DNA of 64,000 nt. It comes from Cytobacillus citreus. GTDB lineage: Bacteria; Bacillota; Bacilli; Bacillales; Cytobacillaceae. A program made the translations under genes and the position numbers. The stretch is from the NCBI RefSeq assembly GCF_018343665.1, contig NZ_JAGYPM010000003.1:1-64000 (forward strand), written 5' to 3'. Below, piece after piece: positions 34,446-45,940 of this stretch. Each line of letters opens with the position of its first letter. The first letter of the stretch is position 1. The notes below the pieces were generated by a model. The model ran no database searches. It was given only the letters and a program-made list of their open reading frames with translations, and was not told the DNA's origin.

Positions 34446-34998
34446 TATCCATTTGTCAAATCTTTTTCATGCCAATAAGACCTTATGATCGCATGTTCGG
34501 TTATTCGAGTGCTTTACACCTAAAACAATGAAAGCCCTGCCTCTCTTCCATCCTTACGGCTCCTAGGCCGTGCCAGTGGGAATCAGGAATTTTTAATAAT
34601 TAATTTCGGAAATGATACTCTTGAGATTTTTCACGTTGCTAGTTAAATAATTGAAGTTTTAAAGCGAGGTAAATCCTGGTTTTTCAGAAGATGACTTAAG
34701 AAGAAATTCAACATAAATAGTTGTCCACAAATTACTCTTAATTTCAAACCCATTGCTCACCTATTAATCTAAAGAGCAGTAATCGAATAAAACGATAGTC
34801 GTATTCTATATATATCGAAGGGCAAAAGCTCCAATATTTGCATGATTTTCACGACTTTTCCATAACACTTCGAATACAGCATTTTATATAATAGCATATA
34901 GATTAAATCATGTCAAGAATCTGTTGGTTAATCATTCAATTTGAAACATTTCCCACCTCACCCTCGTATAATAAGTACATTGAGAGGAGGAGATATTA
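34446..34998. other. Intergenic region between csp and the DUF2500 gene
   Basis: This is 550 bp with no supported gene. A GC-richer island at about 34525-34590 holds an ACGGC/GCCGT hairpin. I could not assign it to a known RNA family. The rest is AT-rich; the right end carries the promoter and GAGGAGG site of the DUF2500 gene. Confidence 0.4.
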
Positions 34999-35403
34999 GT
35001 GGAATATGGTACTGGTTTTAGTCCAGGATTTAATATATTTTCATTTTTTTCTTTTATATTTCCTATTTTATTTATTGTCGTTTTCGGATTCATTCTTTAT
35101 CAATTTGTTCGGGGAATAAAGCAGTGGAATTATAATAATAAGCAGCCAGTAGTAGATGTGTCTGCCAAGCTCGTAACAAAAAGAACGCAAGTAAGCAGAC
35201 ATGCACACAATCACGATAACCATGTCCATCACCACTCAACTACGTCCTATTTTGCCACTTTTGAAGTAGAAAGCGGTGGCAGGATGGAGTTACAAGTAGC
35301 TGGCAATGTGTATGGTCAGCTTGCTGCAGGAGACTATGGAAAATTGACTTTTCAAGGGACGCGTTTTTTAGGATTTGAGCGAGAAAAAAATGTTAGGTAT
35401 TAA
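34999..35403 (+). CDS. DUF2500 membrane-anchored protein
   Basis: This 134-residue protein has one N-terminal membrane helix (about 14-38, very Phe-rich), then a soluble domain. It matches DUF2500 by VDVSAKLVTKRTQVS and the C-terminal QLAAGDYGKLTFQGTRFLGF. A His-rich stretch (HAHNHDNHVHHHS, residues 68-80) could bind metal, though such stretches are also just part of the family. The start is GTG 34999, 8 nt after GAGGAGG. The function is unknown. It is monocistronic. Confidence 0.8.
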   Translation: MEYGTGFSPGFNIFSFFSFIFPILFIVVFGFILYQFVRGIKQWNYNNKQPVVDVSAKLVTKRTQVSRHAHNHDNHVHHHSTTSYFATFEVESGGRMELQVAGNVYGQLAAGDYGKLTFQGTRFLGFEREKNVRY

Positions 35404-35505
35404 AAAACACAATAGACCGAATATCCAATTAGTTAAAATATTATTCCCAATCTACGATATTATTTAAAATCCATGCCAATACTAATTTTGAAAGGGATTT
35501 TTATT

Positions 35506-36321
35506 ATGAAAGAACATATTCTAGAGGTTATTAAGCAGATTGAAATCGATTACGATGTAAAAATCCTCTATGCCTGTGAAGCAGGAAGCCGGTCTTGGGG
35601 ATTCCCATCTAAAGATAGTGACTATGATGTACGTTTCATTTATATCCATAAGAAAAATTGGTATCTGTCCATTGATCGAAAACGTGATGTTATTGAAGTT
35701 CCGAAGCATGATTCTATTTCTATTCCTATTGATGACCTTTTAGATGTGAGCGGTTGGGAATTAACTAAAGCTTTAAAGCTTTTTAGAAAATCGAATCCGC
35801 CACTTTTGGAATGGTTAATGTCCAACATTGTGTACTATGAGGCAACCTCTATGACAAACAAAATGAGAACCTTTGCTAAGGACATCTTTGCTCCACATTC
35901 TTGTCTTTATCATTACCTTAATATGGCTAAAGGAAATTATCGTGATTATCTTCAAGGTGAGGATGTGAAAATCAAAAAGTATTTCTATGTGCTTCGGCCA
36001 ATACTTGCAGCTAAATGGATTGAAAAATACAAAAATATCCCACCAATTCAATTTCAAAGCCTTCTCGAAGATTTATTACCTTCAGGTGAACGTAGAAATG
36101 AAATCAATACTTTACTGAAACGAAAAATGGCGGGTGAAGAGCTAGATTTAGAACCCAGAATTGAACTCATTAATCAATACATAAACAAGGAAATTGAACA
36201 TTTAGAGGTATATGCGAAGAGCTTAAATATTTATATCCCAGATCCGACAGAGCAATTGGATCAGCTCTTTAGGGAAACATTAGATGAGGTTTGGGGCAAA
36301 TCGAATATCAAAGCAAATTAG
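35506..36321 (+). CDS. Nucleotidyltransferase, RlaP/YcgL-like
   Basis: This 271-residue soluble protein has a polymerase-beta fold nucleotidyltransferase core. AGSRSWGFPSKDSDYDVRFIY gives the GS...DxD pattern that holds catalytic metal; a second acidic block is EVPKHDSISIPIDDLL. It matches the RNA-repair-associated RlaP family, known as YcgL in B. subtilis. No RNA ligase or repair gene is next to it, so the target is unknown. The start is ATG 35506, after AAAGGG with a longer than usual spacer. The family and motif are well supported; the substrate is not. Confidence 0.8.
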   Translation: MKEHILEVIKQIEIDYDVKILYACEAGSRSWGFPSKDSDYDVRFIYIHKKNWYLSIDRKRDVIEVPKHDSISIPIDDLLDVSGWELTKALKLFRKSNPPLLEWLMSNIVYYEATSMTNKMRTFAKDIFAPHSCLYHYLNMAKGNYRDYLQGEDVKIKKYFYVLRPILAAKWIEKYKNIPPIQFQSLLEDLLPSGERRNEINTLLKRKMAGEELDLEPRIELINQYINKEIEHLEVYAKSLNIYIPDPTEQLDQLFRETLDEVWGKSNIKAN

Positions 36322-36336
36322 AAATCTATTTAATAA

Positions 36337-36546
36337 AAGCTAACAGTAATTAATTGTGGAAGAAGTGCAGAAATACAATTTGCTGATAAAGACCTATCAG
36401 AACTTGGAAAAGGGAGAGAGCCAAGTATTACTTTCCAATTAGAAGATGACTTCAAGAACAAAAATTCTCTTATTAGTATTTTACTCGTATTAATTGGAAC
36501 TGTTTCGATAATTGTTCTTTTTAGTATAGTGAAAAAGAAAAATTAA
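36337..36546 (+). pseudogene. C-terminal remnant of a membrane-anchored protein
   Basis: An open frame without a start codon gives about 69 residues, beginning after TAA at 36334 (KLTVINCGRSAEIQFADKD). It ends with a single membrane helix (SLISILLVLIGTVSIIVLFSI) and KKKN. This looks like the tail of a secreted protein with a C-terminal anchor. No upstream partner is left. It could also be chance coding-like sequence. Confidence 0.4.
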
Positions 36547-36556
36547 TAAGTGCTCC

Positions 36557-36608
36557 TAAAAATGCAGGACTGTTTCAGATGTCCAGTTTTAGACTTCGAA
36601 ACAGTCCT
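36557..36608 (-). terminator. Terminator of glpD
   Basis: AGGACTGTTTC and GAAACAGTCCT form an 11-bp stem with a long loop. The minus strand then runs into a short T tract. It lies 32 bp after the glpD stop. Confidence 0.85.
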
Positions 36609-36639
36609 GTACAAAAAATCGGATACATAATAGATAAAC

Positions 36640-38304
36640 TTATAGCTGATCAAATGGAACAGTTGCATCTTGTAGTTCTTTTTGTAATTGATGATCGTAT
36701 TTCGCCTTTGAATCCTGATTCCATTCAAAATAATCAGCCATATAATCAATCACTTCGTTTTGATACTTTCTGACTGTTTCAATGTCAAACAATAAGGCAC
36801 CTGTCCTGCGAATAAAAAAGTCGACGGGTGTTGCAGTCAATTCGTGTTCCAACGCATATCTCAATTTAAGCCATAGTTTTATAGGTAAATAATATTTTTC
36901 TGCCTCACTCGTTCCATAGTCTTCAATCATTTTAAATAAGATAGATACATTTGAACCATACATTGAAGTAAGTTGAACAGCATCCTCTTTTGTTAAACCT
37001 GCATCAATTCCTTTTTGGGACTCCTTTGAAATGTATTCAACAAATTTACTTGAACCGCCCACATCACCACCAGAAATTGGCAAAAATTTCGTTTGACAGC
37101 TTGGAAAGCTTTTATTTTGTTCCTCTTTGAATCTCTTCGCTAGAACATCTACTATTGTTTCCGCCATTTTTCGGTACCCAGTAAGTTTTCCTCCAGCAAT
37201 TGTAATGAGCCCTGACTCAGATTCCCAAATTTCATCCTTACGAGAAATTTCTGAAGGGTCCTTCCCTTCTTCCAAAATAAGCGGACGAACTCCTGCCCAA
37301 CTGGATTCCACATCTTTATCCGTGATTTTGACTTCTGGGAACATATAATTTATCGCATTAATAATATAAGTTCGATCTTCAATCGTCATTTTCGGACTCA
37401 CTGGATCTTCTCCGTAAAAAGTATCTGTTGTTCCTATATATGCCTTTCCTTCTCTTGGAATCGCAAATACCATCCGATTATCAGGTGTATCAAAATAAAC
37501 GGCCTGTTTTAGAGGGAATCTTGATTGGTCAATTACTAAATGAACGCCTTTTGTTAACTGCAATGTCTTTCCTTTTTTGGACCCATCCATTTCACGTATG
37601 GAATCGACCCAAGGACCTGCTGCATTAACAATTTTCTCAGCCTTGATTTCATATTTCTCCCCTGTCAGCTGATCGATAACAAGAACACCGATAACTTTTC
37701 CATTCTCATATAGGATTTGGTCAACCTTAGTATAATTTATTGGAATTGCACCTTTTTCTGCAGCAGCTTTGATAACTTCAATTGTTAAGCGCGCATCATC
37801 TGTACGGTATTCTACATAATAGCCCCCGCCCTTTAATCCATCTTTCTTAACAAGCGGCTCTTTGTTAATGGTTTCTTGTACACTAAGCATGCTTCTGCGT
37901 TCAGACTTTTTAACCCCTGCTAAAAAATCATACACTCTCAAACCAATTGAAGTACTAAATTTCCCAAAAGTTCCTCCTTTATGCATAGGGAGGAGCATCC
38001 ACTCTGGAGTCGTTACATGAGGACCATTGTCATAAACAATAGCTCGTTCCTTTCCAACCTCAGCAACCATCTGTACTTCAAATTGTTTTAAATATCGAAG
38101 CCCTCCATGGACTAGCTTTGTTGAACGGCTTGAAGTTCCCGCAGCAAAATCCTGCATTTCAACAAGAGCTGCATTTATTCCTCTCGTCACACCATCGAGT
38201 GCAATACCTGCACCAGTAATTCCCCCACCGATTACTAATACATCGAATTTTATAGTCTTTAGTTTATTTATCATTTCTTTTCGATTATGGTTTGAAAATT
38301 TCAT
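36640..38304 (-). CDS. glpD: Aerobic glycerol-3-phosphate dehydrogenase
   Basis: This FAD-dependent, membrane-associated enzyme oxidises glycerol-3-phosphate to dihydroxyacetone phosphate and passes electrons to quinones. The 554 residues open with the FAD-binding [30 protein letters not shown] and [16 protein letters not shown] are family-typical. AGGAGGTCATTGAA precedes ATG 38304. It is the last gene of the glp cluster and has its own leader with a terminator and its own probable promoter, so it can be switched on by GlpP. Confidence 0.96.
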   Translation of the reverse strand: MKFSNHNRKEMINKLKTIKFDVLVIGGGITGAGIALDGVTRGINAALVEMQDFAAGTSSRSTKLVHGGLRYLKQFEVQMVAEVGKERAIVYDNGPHVTTPEWMLLPMHKGGTFGKFSTSIGLRVYDFLAGVKKSERRSMLSVQETINKEPLVKKDGLKGGGYYVEYRTDDARLTIEVIKAAAEKGAIPINYTKVDQILYENGKVIGVLVIDQLTGEKYEIKAEKIVNAAGPWVDSIREMDGSKKGKTLQLTKGVHLVIDQSRFPLKQAVYFDTPDNRMVFAIPREGKAYIGTTDTFYGEDPVSPKMTIEDRTYIINAINYMFPEVKITDKDVESSWAGVRPLILEEGKDPSEISRKDEIWESESGLITIAGGKLTGYRKMAETIVDVLAKRFKEEQNKSFPSCQTKFLPISGGDVGGSSKFVEYISKESQKGIDAGLTKEDAVQLTSMYGSNVSILFKMIEDYGTSEAEKYYLPIKLWLKLRYALEHELTATPVDFFIRRTGALLFDIETVRKYQNEVIDYMADYFEWNQDSKAKYDHQLQKELQDATVPFDQL

Positions 38305-38369
38305 TTCAATGACCTCCTATTATAGAAAGAGTTTTACTATTACAAATTATTCCCTGTTACGGTAGATGG

Positions 38370-38422
38370 TAAAAAAAGACCACAAATAACATTATCAATT
38401 AATGATAATGAATTTGTGGTCT
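38370..38422 (-). promoter_or_regulatory. glpD leader terminator, GlpP antitermination target
   Basis: On the minus strand AGACCACAAAT pairs with ATTTGTGGTCT, then T7. It is a full terminator 66 bp before glpD and matches the GlpP-controlled leader of B. subtilis glpD. GlpP with glycerol-3-phosphate should allow read-through. A candidate promoter, TTTCCA-N17-TAAAAT, lies just upstream. Confidence 0.85.
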
Positions 38423-38511
38423 CTCCATTTCTCCTACCGAGCTATTAACTTATTTTTATTTTAACATACTTCATGTTGTTTGGAAACATTTATCATGTTT
38501 AAAGTTTCACA

Positions 38512-40017
<1,506 letters not shown>

Positions 40018-40035
40018 TCAATCGTTAAATTTCTA

Positions 40036-40860
40036 TTATGCAGATATATTCGATGATTCCATTTTTACATCTTCTTTTTTTCCAAATAGATATACAATGA
40101 TTAATACAACTATATTAACAGCAAGGATCGTCCATAACATAATTGAACTCTTTCCTGAAAACACAATTTGATAGAATATGGAACCGAGAGAACCTCCCAT
40201 AATCGGTCCGACAACAGGAATCCACGCATAGTCCCAGCCAGATTTCCCTTTTCCAGGTATCGGTAGAAGAAAATGAGCAATTCGAGGACCAAGATCACGT
40301 GCAGGATTGATCGCATATCCTGTTGTTCCCCCAAGTGACATACCAATAACAACAATTAATAGCCCAACTGCAATTGGATTCAAGCCTTCTGTAAATTGAT
40401 TTGCTCCAATAAATAGTAGGCCTAACACAAGAATAAATGTTCCAATGATTTCACTTAAAAGATTGGAGAAAGTATGACGGATAGCAGGGCTTGTTGAAAA
40501 AACTGCCAATTTCGCTCCTTGATCCTCTGTAATTTTCCAATGTGGCAAATAATGAAGATAAACAAGAACGCCTCCTAAAAATCCACCAATCAATTGAGCA
40601 ATTATATAGCCTGGGACGTCTGTCCATGGAAAATCACCATTCAAAGCTAAACCAATCGTAACCGCTGGATTTAAGTGGGCACCGCTAATTGATCCAACTG
40701 CAAAAACACCCATAGTTACTGCTAATCCCCATGCAATGGTTATGACAATCCATCCGCCACTAAAGGAAAATGTCTTCTTTAAATTCGCTCCGGCAACGAC
40801 TCCTCCCCCGAATAAGATCAGAATCATCGTACCGACGACTTCCCCCATAAATGCTGACAT
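40036..40860 (-). CDS. glpF: Glycerol uptake facilitator
   Basis: This aquaglyceroporin has 274 residues and six membrane helices plus two half-helices. The two pore signatures are SGAHLNPAVTIG and AINPARDLGPR; the Asp after the second NPA arginine marks the glycerol-selective subgroup. GGGGGAGA precedes ATG 40860 with a 6-nt spacer. It heads the glpFK operon. Its leader carries a terminator that GlpP controls, and its promoter overlaps a CcpA-type cre site, so it responds to glycerol-3-phosphate and glucose. Confidence 0.96.
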   Translation of the reverse strand: MSAFMGEVVGTMILILFGGGVVAGANLKKTFSFSGGWIVITIAWGLAVTMGVFAVGSISGAHLNPAVTIGLALNGDFPWTDVPGYIIAQLIGGFLGGVLVYLHYLPHWKITEDQGAKLAVFSTSPAIRHTFSNLLSEIIGTFILVLGLLFIGANQFTEGLNPIAVGLLIVVIGMSLGGTTGYAINPARDLGPRIAHFLLPIPGKGKSGWDYAWIPVVGPIMGGSLGSIFYQIVFSGKSSIMLWTILAVNIVVLIIVYLFGKKEDVKMESSNISA

Positions 40861-40898
40861 ATAAAATCTCCCCCTAGATATTTTGACTCATAAAACAC

Positions 40899-40958
40899 AA
40901 AAAAGGAGATCACAGCAGAATAAACCATGAGTAGTAGGTCTAAGCTGTGTGCATCTCC
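40899..40958 (-). promoter_or_regulatory. glpFK leader terminator, GlpP antitermination target
   Basis: On the minus strand GGAGAT and CACAGC pair with GCTGTG and ATCTCC, separated by a long loop, and run into T6. The glpF ATG follows 39 bp later. It is the counterpart of the glpD leader hairpin. Confidence 0.85.
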
Positions 40959-40992
40959 GTATCTCCAACACTAAAATTAACTTGTAACAGAA

Positions 40993-41021
40993 AGTATACA
41001 TTCCCCTGAAAGCGCTGTCAA
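40993..41021 (-). promoter_or_regulatory. Promoter of glpFK, with CcpA cre site
   Basis: TTGACA (41016-41021) is 17 nt from TATACT (40993-40998). A near-perfect cre box, TGAAAGCGCTGTCA (41007-41020, 13 of 14 to TGWAARCGYTWNCW), overlaps the -35 and spacer. Glucose repression through CcpA is expected. Confidence 0.9.
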
Positions 41022-41029
41022 CATTTTCA

Positions 41030-41569
41030 TTACATTTCCCATAGATCAGTTTTTGATGTCGTTATCGCTGATGCCCCAGCTAACAGCGCATTTCGCACCT
41101 CTTCCCTAGTCCGAATAAGTCCTCCTGCAAAAATAGGAGTTTTTACTCGGGTACGTACTTCTTCGATCATCCAAGGCATAGCTCCTGGTAATACCTCTAT
41201 ATAATCAGGTTTTGTCTTTTCTAATATCTTATAGTTTTTTTCAAGGGCATGCGTATCAATAAGAAAGATCCTCTGAACTGCAATAACTCCTTTTTGTTTT
41301 GCCTTTAAAATAACACTTGATTTTGTTGAAATTAAGCCAAATGGTTTATATTCTTGACAAATATACTCTGTTGCATATTCGTCATTCTTGATTCCATGAA
41401 TTAAATCTACATGATAAATCATTTGTTTATCATGTTCTTTTGCCATTTTATCAATATTTTTTAGCTGAGCAATATGCATATCAAGAAAGACACCGATTTT
41501 ATATGGGCTTATTAAAAATCGTTCAAATTCTTTCATAGAAGATGATGCAGGCAAGATTTTTTGGTCCAT
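41030..41569 (-). CDS. glpP: Glycerol operon antiterminator GlpP
   Basis: This RNA-binding regulator of 179 residues senses glycerol-3-phosphate and lets RNA polymerase pass the glpF and glpD leader terminators. It opens with ILPASSSMKEFERF and contains YHVDLIHGIKNDE, GLISTKS and FAGGLIRTREEV, the TIM-barrel phosphate-binding pattern of the family. ATG is at 41569. It is the first gene of the cluster; the glpFK promoter begins immediately after it (stop at 41030). The two leader terminators in the window are its targets. Confidence 0.95.
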   Translation of the reverse strand: MDQKILPASSSMKEFERFLISPYKIGVFLDMHIAQLKNIDKMAKEHDKQMIYHVDLIHGIKNDEYATEYICQEYKPFGLISTKSSVILKAKQKGVIAVQRIFLIDTHALEKNYKILEKTKPDYIEVLPGAMPWMIEEVRTRVKTPIFAGGLIRTREEVRNALLAGASAITTSKTDLWEM

Positions 41570-41635
41570 ATTTTCAACTCCAACTACTTAATATCTTTTA
41601 ATCATACCCGAAAATGATGAACATTCCCAACAGTT

Positions 41636-41668
41636 GAAAAAACCGATTTTGTCTATATAAAATCGGTA
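41636..41668 (-). terminator. Terminator of ku
   Basis: ACCGATTTT (41642-41650) pairs with AAAATCGGT (41659-41667), with T6 on the minus strand. Confidence 0.9.
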
Positions 41669-41697
41669 GATCCTCAAAACAATATTCAGTATAAAGC

Positions 41698-42531
41698 CTA
41701 TGCTTCTTTTTTGGCTTTTGTTGCGGTGGTTCTTTTCTTTTTTGCTGCTGGCTTTTTTGGTTTCGTTTTATCAATGGATGCTTGTAATGCTGCCATTAAA
41801 TCGGTCACATTCGTTGTAGGCTCTTTTTCTACTGGGGTAACAATCTCCTTGCCTGTCCGCTTCGAATCAATAAGCCCTAATAAGGCTGTACGGTAATCAT
41901 CTGTATACTTTTCAGGGTCAAAATCTGATGTTAATTGGTCAATTAAAAGAATGGCTGTATCAATTTCTTTTTTCGTTACCTTATCATCAGCTGGAACATT
42001 AGGTACATCTTCAGATTTCCGAACCTCATCAGGGTAATGGATTGTCTCCATAACTAAGGTATTCTCATAAACACGAAGAACAGCAAGCTGTTCCTTAGAA
42101 CGAATTATTATTTTTGCTAATCCAACTTTTTCTGATTCTTTTAATGCTTTACGTAATAACGAATAAGCTTTCCCTCCACCATCACCGGGAGACATATAGT
42201 ATGTTCGGTCATAATAGATCGGGTCAATTTGTTCCATTTTTACAAAATCCATTATTTCAACTGCCTTATCCTCATTTTCCTTTTTTAATTTTTCCAAATC
42301 CTCATTCTCTAGGACAACAAATTTTCCTTTTGTATATTCGAACGCCTTTACAATATCCTCGTTCTTAATTTCCACATTGCAAACAGGGCACATTTTTTCG
42401 TATTTTATCGGGGAATGACATTCTTTATGAAGATTTCTCAGCTTAATATCCTTATCCTCTGTTGCTGCATGAAGCTTAATAGGAATATTCACTAAACCAA
42501 AGCTAATGCTTCCTTTCCACATTGTATGCAT
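41698..42531 (-). CDS. ykoV: DNA end-binding protein Ku
   Basis: This non-homologous end-joining protein forms a homodimer ring on broken DNA ends. Its 277 residues begin MWKGSISFGLVNIPIKLHAAT, contain KYEKMCPVCN and DPIYYDRTYYMSP, and end in a Lys/Ala-rich tail (TKPKKPAAKKKR) typical of bacterial Ku DNA-bridging tails. GGAGTAATAAT precedes ATG 42531. It is divergent from ligD, its partner ligase, as in B. subtilis ykoV-ykoU, and probably acts in dormant spores. Confidence 0.95.
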   Translation of the reverse strand: MHTMWKGSISFGLVNIPIKLHAATEDKDIKLRNLHKECHSPIKYEKMCPVCNVEIKNEDIVKAFEYTKGKFVVLENEDLEKLKKENEDKAVEIMDFVKMEQIDPIYYDRTYYMSPGDGGGKAYSLLRKALKESEKVGLAKIIIRSKEQLAVLRVYENTLVMETIHYPDEVRKSEDVPNVPADDKVTKKEIDTAILLIDQLTSDFDPEKYTDDYRTALLGLIDSKRTGKEIVTPVEKEPTTNVTDLMAALQASIDKTKPKKPAAKKKRTTATKAKKEA

Positions 42532-42697
42532 ATTATTACTCCAATCATGTTTTTACCTTTAATTTGCGTGAAACCTATGGATACATGCATAAAAAATTAT
42601 GGAAACTGAGTAACAGTAAATGATAATGGAAAATCTATAATGACTGCTTAATTGATAGAAATGAAAAATGCATTTGGAAAGGATGTTGTTTTCTTGT

Positions 42698-44524
42698 ATG
42701 AAGCCAATGCTGCCAAGTTTAACATTTGAGGTTCCAAAAGTGAATGACTGGCTCTATGAAGTGAAATATGATGGATTTCGTGCAATATTACACTGGGATC
42801 ATAATGAAATGTCATTAGTAAGCAGAAATGGCAAGCCATTATTAAACATTTTCCCTGAAATAAGCTCATTTCTTGAAGATTATAAAGACAAGCTCAAACC
42901 CTATCTTCCTTTAACATTCGACGGAGAACTCGTCTTTTTAGAGAATGCATATAAGTCACAATTTTCTACAGTCCAAGTAAGAGGAAGAATGAGATCTTTG
43001 AGTAGGATTACTGAGAAGGCAAAAGCATCTCCATGTCATCTTCTCATATTTGATGTCCTTCAAATAAAAGGAAAACCCTTGAAAAATGTGGATTATCTTT
43101 CAAGAAAAAAGACACTGTATGATTTTTTTAAGAAATGTCACCTTCCATTACTCCCTGATGAAATGAATACCAAGCTTGTACAATATATCCCCTACTTTGA
43201 TGAATTTAATGAAATTTGGGAAAAGGTAATTCTTTTCAACGGAGAAGGAATTGTAGCAAAGCAAAAAACGAACATATGGGAAGAAGGAAAAAGAACAACG
43301 CTATGGTTAAAATATAAGAATTGGAAATATGTTTCATGTTTTATCACTGCATACGAAAAAACAAATGGATACTTTTATGCCAGTGTTTATCAAGACACAA
43401 AAGTTATATCCATCGGGCAATTCATTTTTGGTTTAAAGCCAGACGAAAAAAAAGCATTATATGAAATTATTAAAGGGAATAAAACAGATGAGGATAATAA
43501 ATATATTTATGTTGAGCCGGCAATTTGTGTAGAGGTTAAATATTTGGAGATGTATGAGGGGCAGATGCGAGAACCTCATTTTCACCAATTTAGATTTGAT
43601 TTAAGTCCAAATGATTGTACTTACGATCAATTCATTCAAAAGCAAAAGAATTTCCCATCTGATATTGAGGTGACACATCCTGATAAACCTTTATGGGCTG
43701 AACCACCCATTCAAAAAATCGATTATATTCATTATTTACAAGAAATCTCACCCTATATGCTTCCATTTCTTAAAAATCGATTATTAACTGTTATTCGGTA
43801 TCCACATGGTATTTTTGGAAATCCTTTTTATCAGAAAAATTGTCCAGAGTACGCTCCAGAATTTGTTGAAACTGAAATGTCAGACGAGATCATCTATATT
43901 ATTTGCAATCAATTAAAGACACTTCTCTGGCTTGGTAATCAATTGGCATTCGAATTTCATATCCCTTTTCAAACGACTCTAAGTAAAGGCCCGAGCGAAA
44001 TTGTATTTGATCTAGATCCGCCATCAAGAGATGCATTTGGTCTAGCCATCAAAGCTGCTTTGTTAATTAAGGAAATTTTTGAGCAGCTGGAATTGATTAG
44101 CTTTATTAAAACGTCGGGAAACAAAGGACTACAAATTTATTTACCATTACCAGAAAATACATATTCCTATGATGAAACAAGATTATTTACAGCTTTTATC
44201 GCTGAATATCTTGTTACTAAGGATCCCGCTTCTTTTACCATTGAAAGGATGAAAAAGAATAGAGGCAACCGACTTTATGTCGATTACATTCAGCATGCAG
44301 AAGGAAAAACCATTATTGCTCCCTATTCACCTAGAGGTACAAAGGAGGCTACCGTAGCAACTCCGCTTTATTGGGAAGAAGTAAATGATCATCTAAAGAT
44401 GGAAAATTTCCAAATACCACAAATCATAAAACGAATTAATAATAATGGAAATCCATTCCATTCCTATTTCGAAGCGAAAGATAAGCAAAAATTCGGACCC
44501 ATATTGGAAATTTTAAGGAAATAA
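42698..44524 (+). CDS. ligD: ATP-dependent DNA ligase D
   Basis: This end-joining ligase/polymerase works with Ku. The N-terminal ligase domain has the nucleotidyl lysine in YEVKYDGFRA and motif GEGIVAK near residue 190; the C-terminal polymerase/primase domain has FLKNRLLTVIRYPHG and the DxD in VFDLDPPS. There is no nuclease domain, as in other Bacillus LigD. About 608 residues follow ATG 42698. The start is ambiguous: ATG 42668, 42683 and 42698 are in frame, and GGAAAGGA best suits 42698. By homology to the B. subtilis N-terminus, 42683 is also reasonable. Confidence 0.93.
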   Translation: MKPMLPSLTFEVPKVNDWLYEVKYDGFRAILHWDHNEMSLVSRNGKPLLNIFPEISSFLEDYKDKLKPYLPLTFDGELVFLENAYKSQFSTVQVRGRMRSLSRITEKAKASPCHLLIFDVLQIKGKPLKNVDYLSRKKTLYDFFKKCHLPLLPDEMNTKLVQYIPYFDEFNEIWEKVILFNGEGIVAKQKTNIWEEGKRTTLWLKYKNWKYVSCFITAYEKTNGYFYASVYQDTKVISIGQFIFGLKPDEKKALYEIIKGNKTDEDNKYIYVEPAICVEVKYLEMYEGQMREPHFHQFRFDLSPNDCTYDQFIQKQKNFPSDIEVTHPDKPLWAEPPIQKIDYIHYLQEISPYMLPFLKNRLLTVIRYPHGIFGNPFYQKNCPEYAPEFVETEMSDEIIYIICNQLKTLLWLGNQLAFEFHIPFQTTLSKGPSEIVFDLDPPSRDAFGLAIKAALLIKEIFEQLELISFIKTSGNKGLQIYLPLPENTYSYDETRLFTAFIAEYLVTKDPASFTIERMKKNRGNRLYVDYIQHAEGKTIIAPYSPRGTKEATVATPLYWEEVNDHLKMENFQIPQIIKRINNNGNPFHSYFEAKDKQKFGPILEILRK

Positions 44525-44551
44525 AAACCTGCCCTCTTTATGAAGGCAGGT
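44523..44551 (-). terminator. Terminator between ligD and the YuxH-like gene
   Basis: AACCTGCC and GGCAGGT form a stem across an 11-nt loop, followed by T5 on the minus strand. Confidence 0.85.
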
Positions 44552-44557
44552 CCAACA

Positions 44558-45805
44558 TTAATTAATAAACTTTTCCTTGGATACTAGTTCATTCGACCAA
44601 TTTAATGATTCTGCATATAATTTAAATAAGTCTTTTTCATTAATATTCATATCCTTACATTTTTCACTTATTACATTCCATTGAGCAGTTTCTACAGCGA
44701 GAACAAGATCAAGAACTTCCTTCAACGGATTTCCTTTTCCATTTAAAGCATCACAAATATCTTCTTCAAGGGGAAGATCCTTTAATATCATACTCATCGG
44801 AATTCTTAAGATCGAATCCATAATTGAAAACATACCTGTCATAAAATAACTTGGAGAAGGATTTCTTTTCATTCTAATTTTTTCAATTTCCTCACACATT
44901 TTTGCTCTCGTAAGACTCAATTGAATGTTTTCCTGTGAAATCTCTCTTTTCTCAATTGTGGACTCGCGTACTGCGAGTACATAAATCCATTTTTCTAACT
45001 CAATAAGCCCTAACAAAACAACGGCTTGTCTGATCGAATTGATTTTTTGTTTTGGCCTGTATGCAGGCGAATTGATTAATTTTAATAATTTATACGATAA
45101 GGAGATATCCTTCTCTATTAATTCAGTAATTCGGTCTATACACGGATCATTAGTCGACAAGTGTTGTATCATTTCATAATATGAATGAAAATAGGTAGGA
45201 ACATCACGAGTTGAAATTACCGTTGGCTTAGCAAAGAAATAGCCTTGAAAATAATGATAACCCTTTCTCTTTCCCTCCTCAAATTCTTCTCTCGTTTCAA
45301 CTTTCTCTGCAACCATTTTTAGGTTCATTCGTTTGACAATGGACTCTACTTTGTCTCTCATTTTTTTCGGTGTAAACAGGAAATCAACTTTTACGATATC
45401 TATATGTTTCAAAAGCTCATATGAATATGAATTCTCCTCATTAAAAACATAATCATCAAGTGCAATTTGATAACCAAGTTCTTTTAAATCCTTACATATC
45501 TGAACTAATTCTTTACTTGGTTCAATAGATTCAAGTATTTCAACAACAATATCACGCGGCTGGAAATAAGTTGGTAGTCTTAGTTTAAGTAGGTTTTCAG
45601 TAAAATTAATAAAACAAGGCTTCCCATTTGAAAGCTTGTCAATTCCAATATTTAAGAAGCTGTTGATGATGAGCTCAGTTGTCGCTTGATCCCCATCCAT
45701 ATCAGGAAATGCATTTTCATCTTGATTTCTCCGATACAAAAGCTCGTATCCGTATACATCTTCATTTGCATTAAAGATGGGCTGTCTTGCTACAAAAACC
45801 TCCAT
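44558..45805 (-). CDS. YuxH-like EAL plus HDOD domain signalling protein
   Basis: This 415-residue protein has an EAL-type c-di-GMP phosphodiesterase domain (residues 1-200) and a HDOD domain (200-400). The EAL signature is replaced by EILES, and few of the metal ligands are retained, so it is probably a non-catalytic signalling protein. FVARQPIFNANEDVYGYELLYR is the standard opening; the HDOD part has SLSYKLLKLINSPAYR. The family includes B. subtilis YuxH and Vibrio CdgJ-like motility regulators. It is monocistronic. Confidence 0.85.
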   Translation of the reverse strand: MEVFVARQPIFNANEDVYGYELLYRRNQDENAFPDMDGDQATTELIINSFLNIGIDKLSNGKPCFINFTENLLKLRLPTYFQPRDIVVEILESIEPSKELVQICKDLKELGYQIALDDYVFNEENSYSYELLKHIDIVKVDFLFTPKKMRDKVESIVKRMNLKMVAEKVETREEFEEGKRKGYHYFQGYFFAKPTVISTRDVPTYFHSYYEMIQHLSTNDPCIDRITELIEKDISLSYKLLKLINSPAYRPKQKINSIRQAVVLLGLIELEKWIYVLAVRESTIEKREISQENIQLSLTRAKMCEEIEKIRMKRNPSPSYFMTGMFSIMDSILRIPMSMILKDLPLEEDICDALNGKGNPLKEVLDLVLAVETAQWNVISEKCKDMNINEKDLFKLYAESLNWSNELVSKEKFIN

Positions 45806-45940
45806 AAATTACCCTCCGACAAATTCTGCATGTATGATCGTATATATTTTATACAACAAAACTAATTAAAGTTGTCGAATTATGTAGTAAATGAAAAAAA
45901 TTTATATTTTTGAAAAAATAGATCATGAGCACATATTAAT

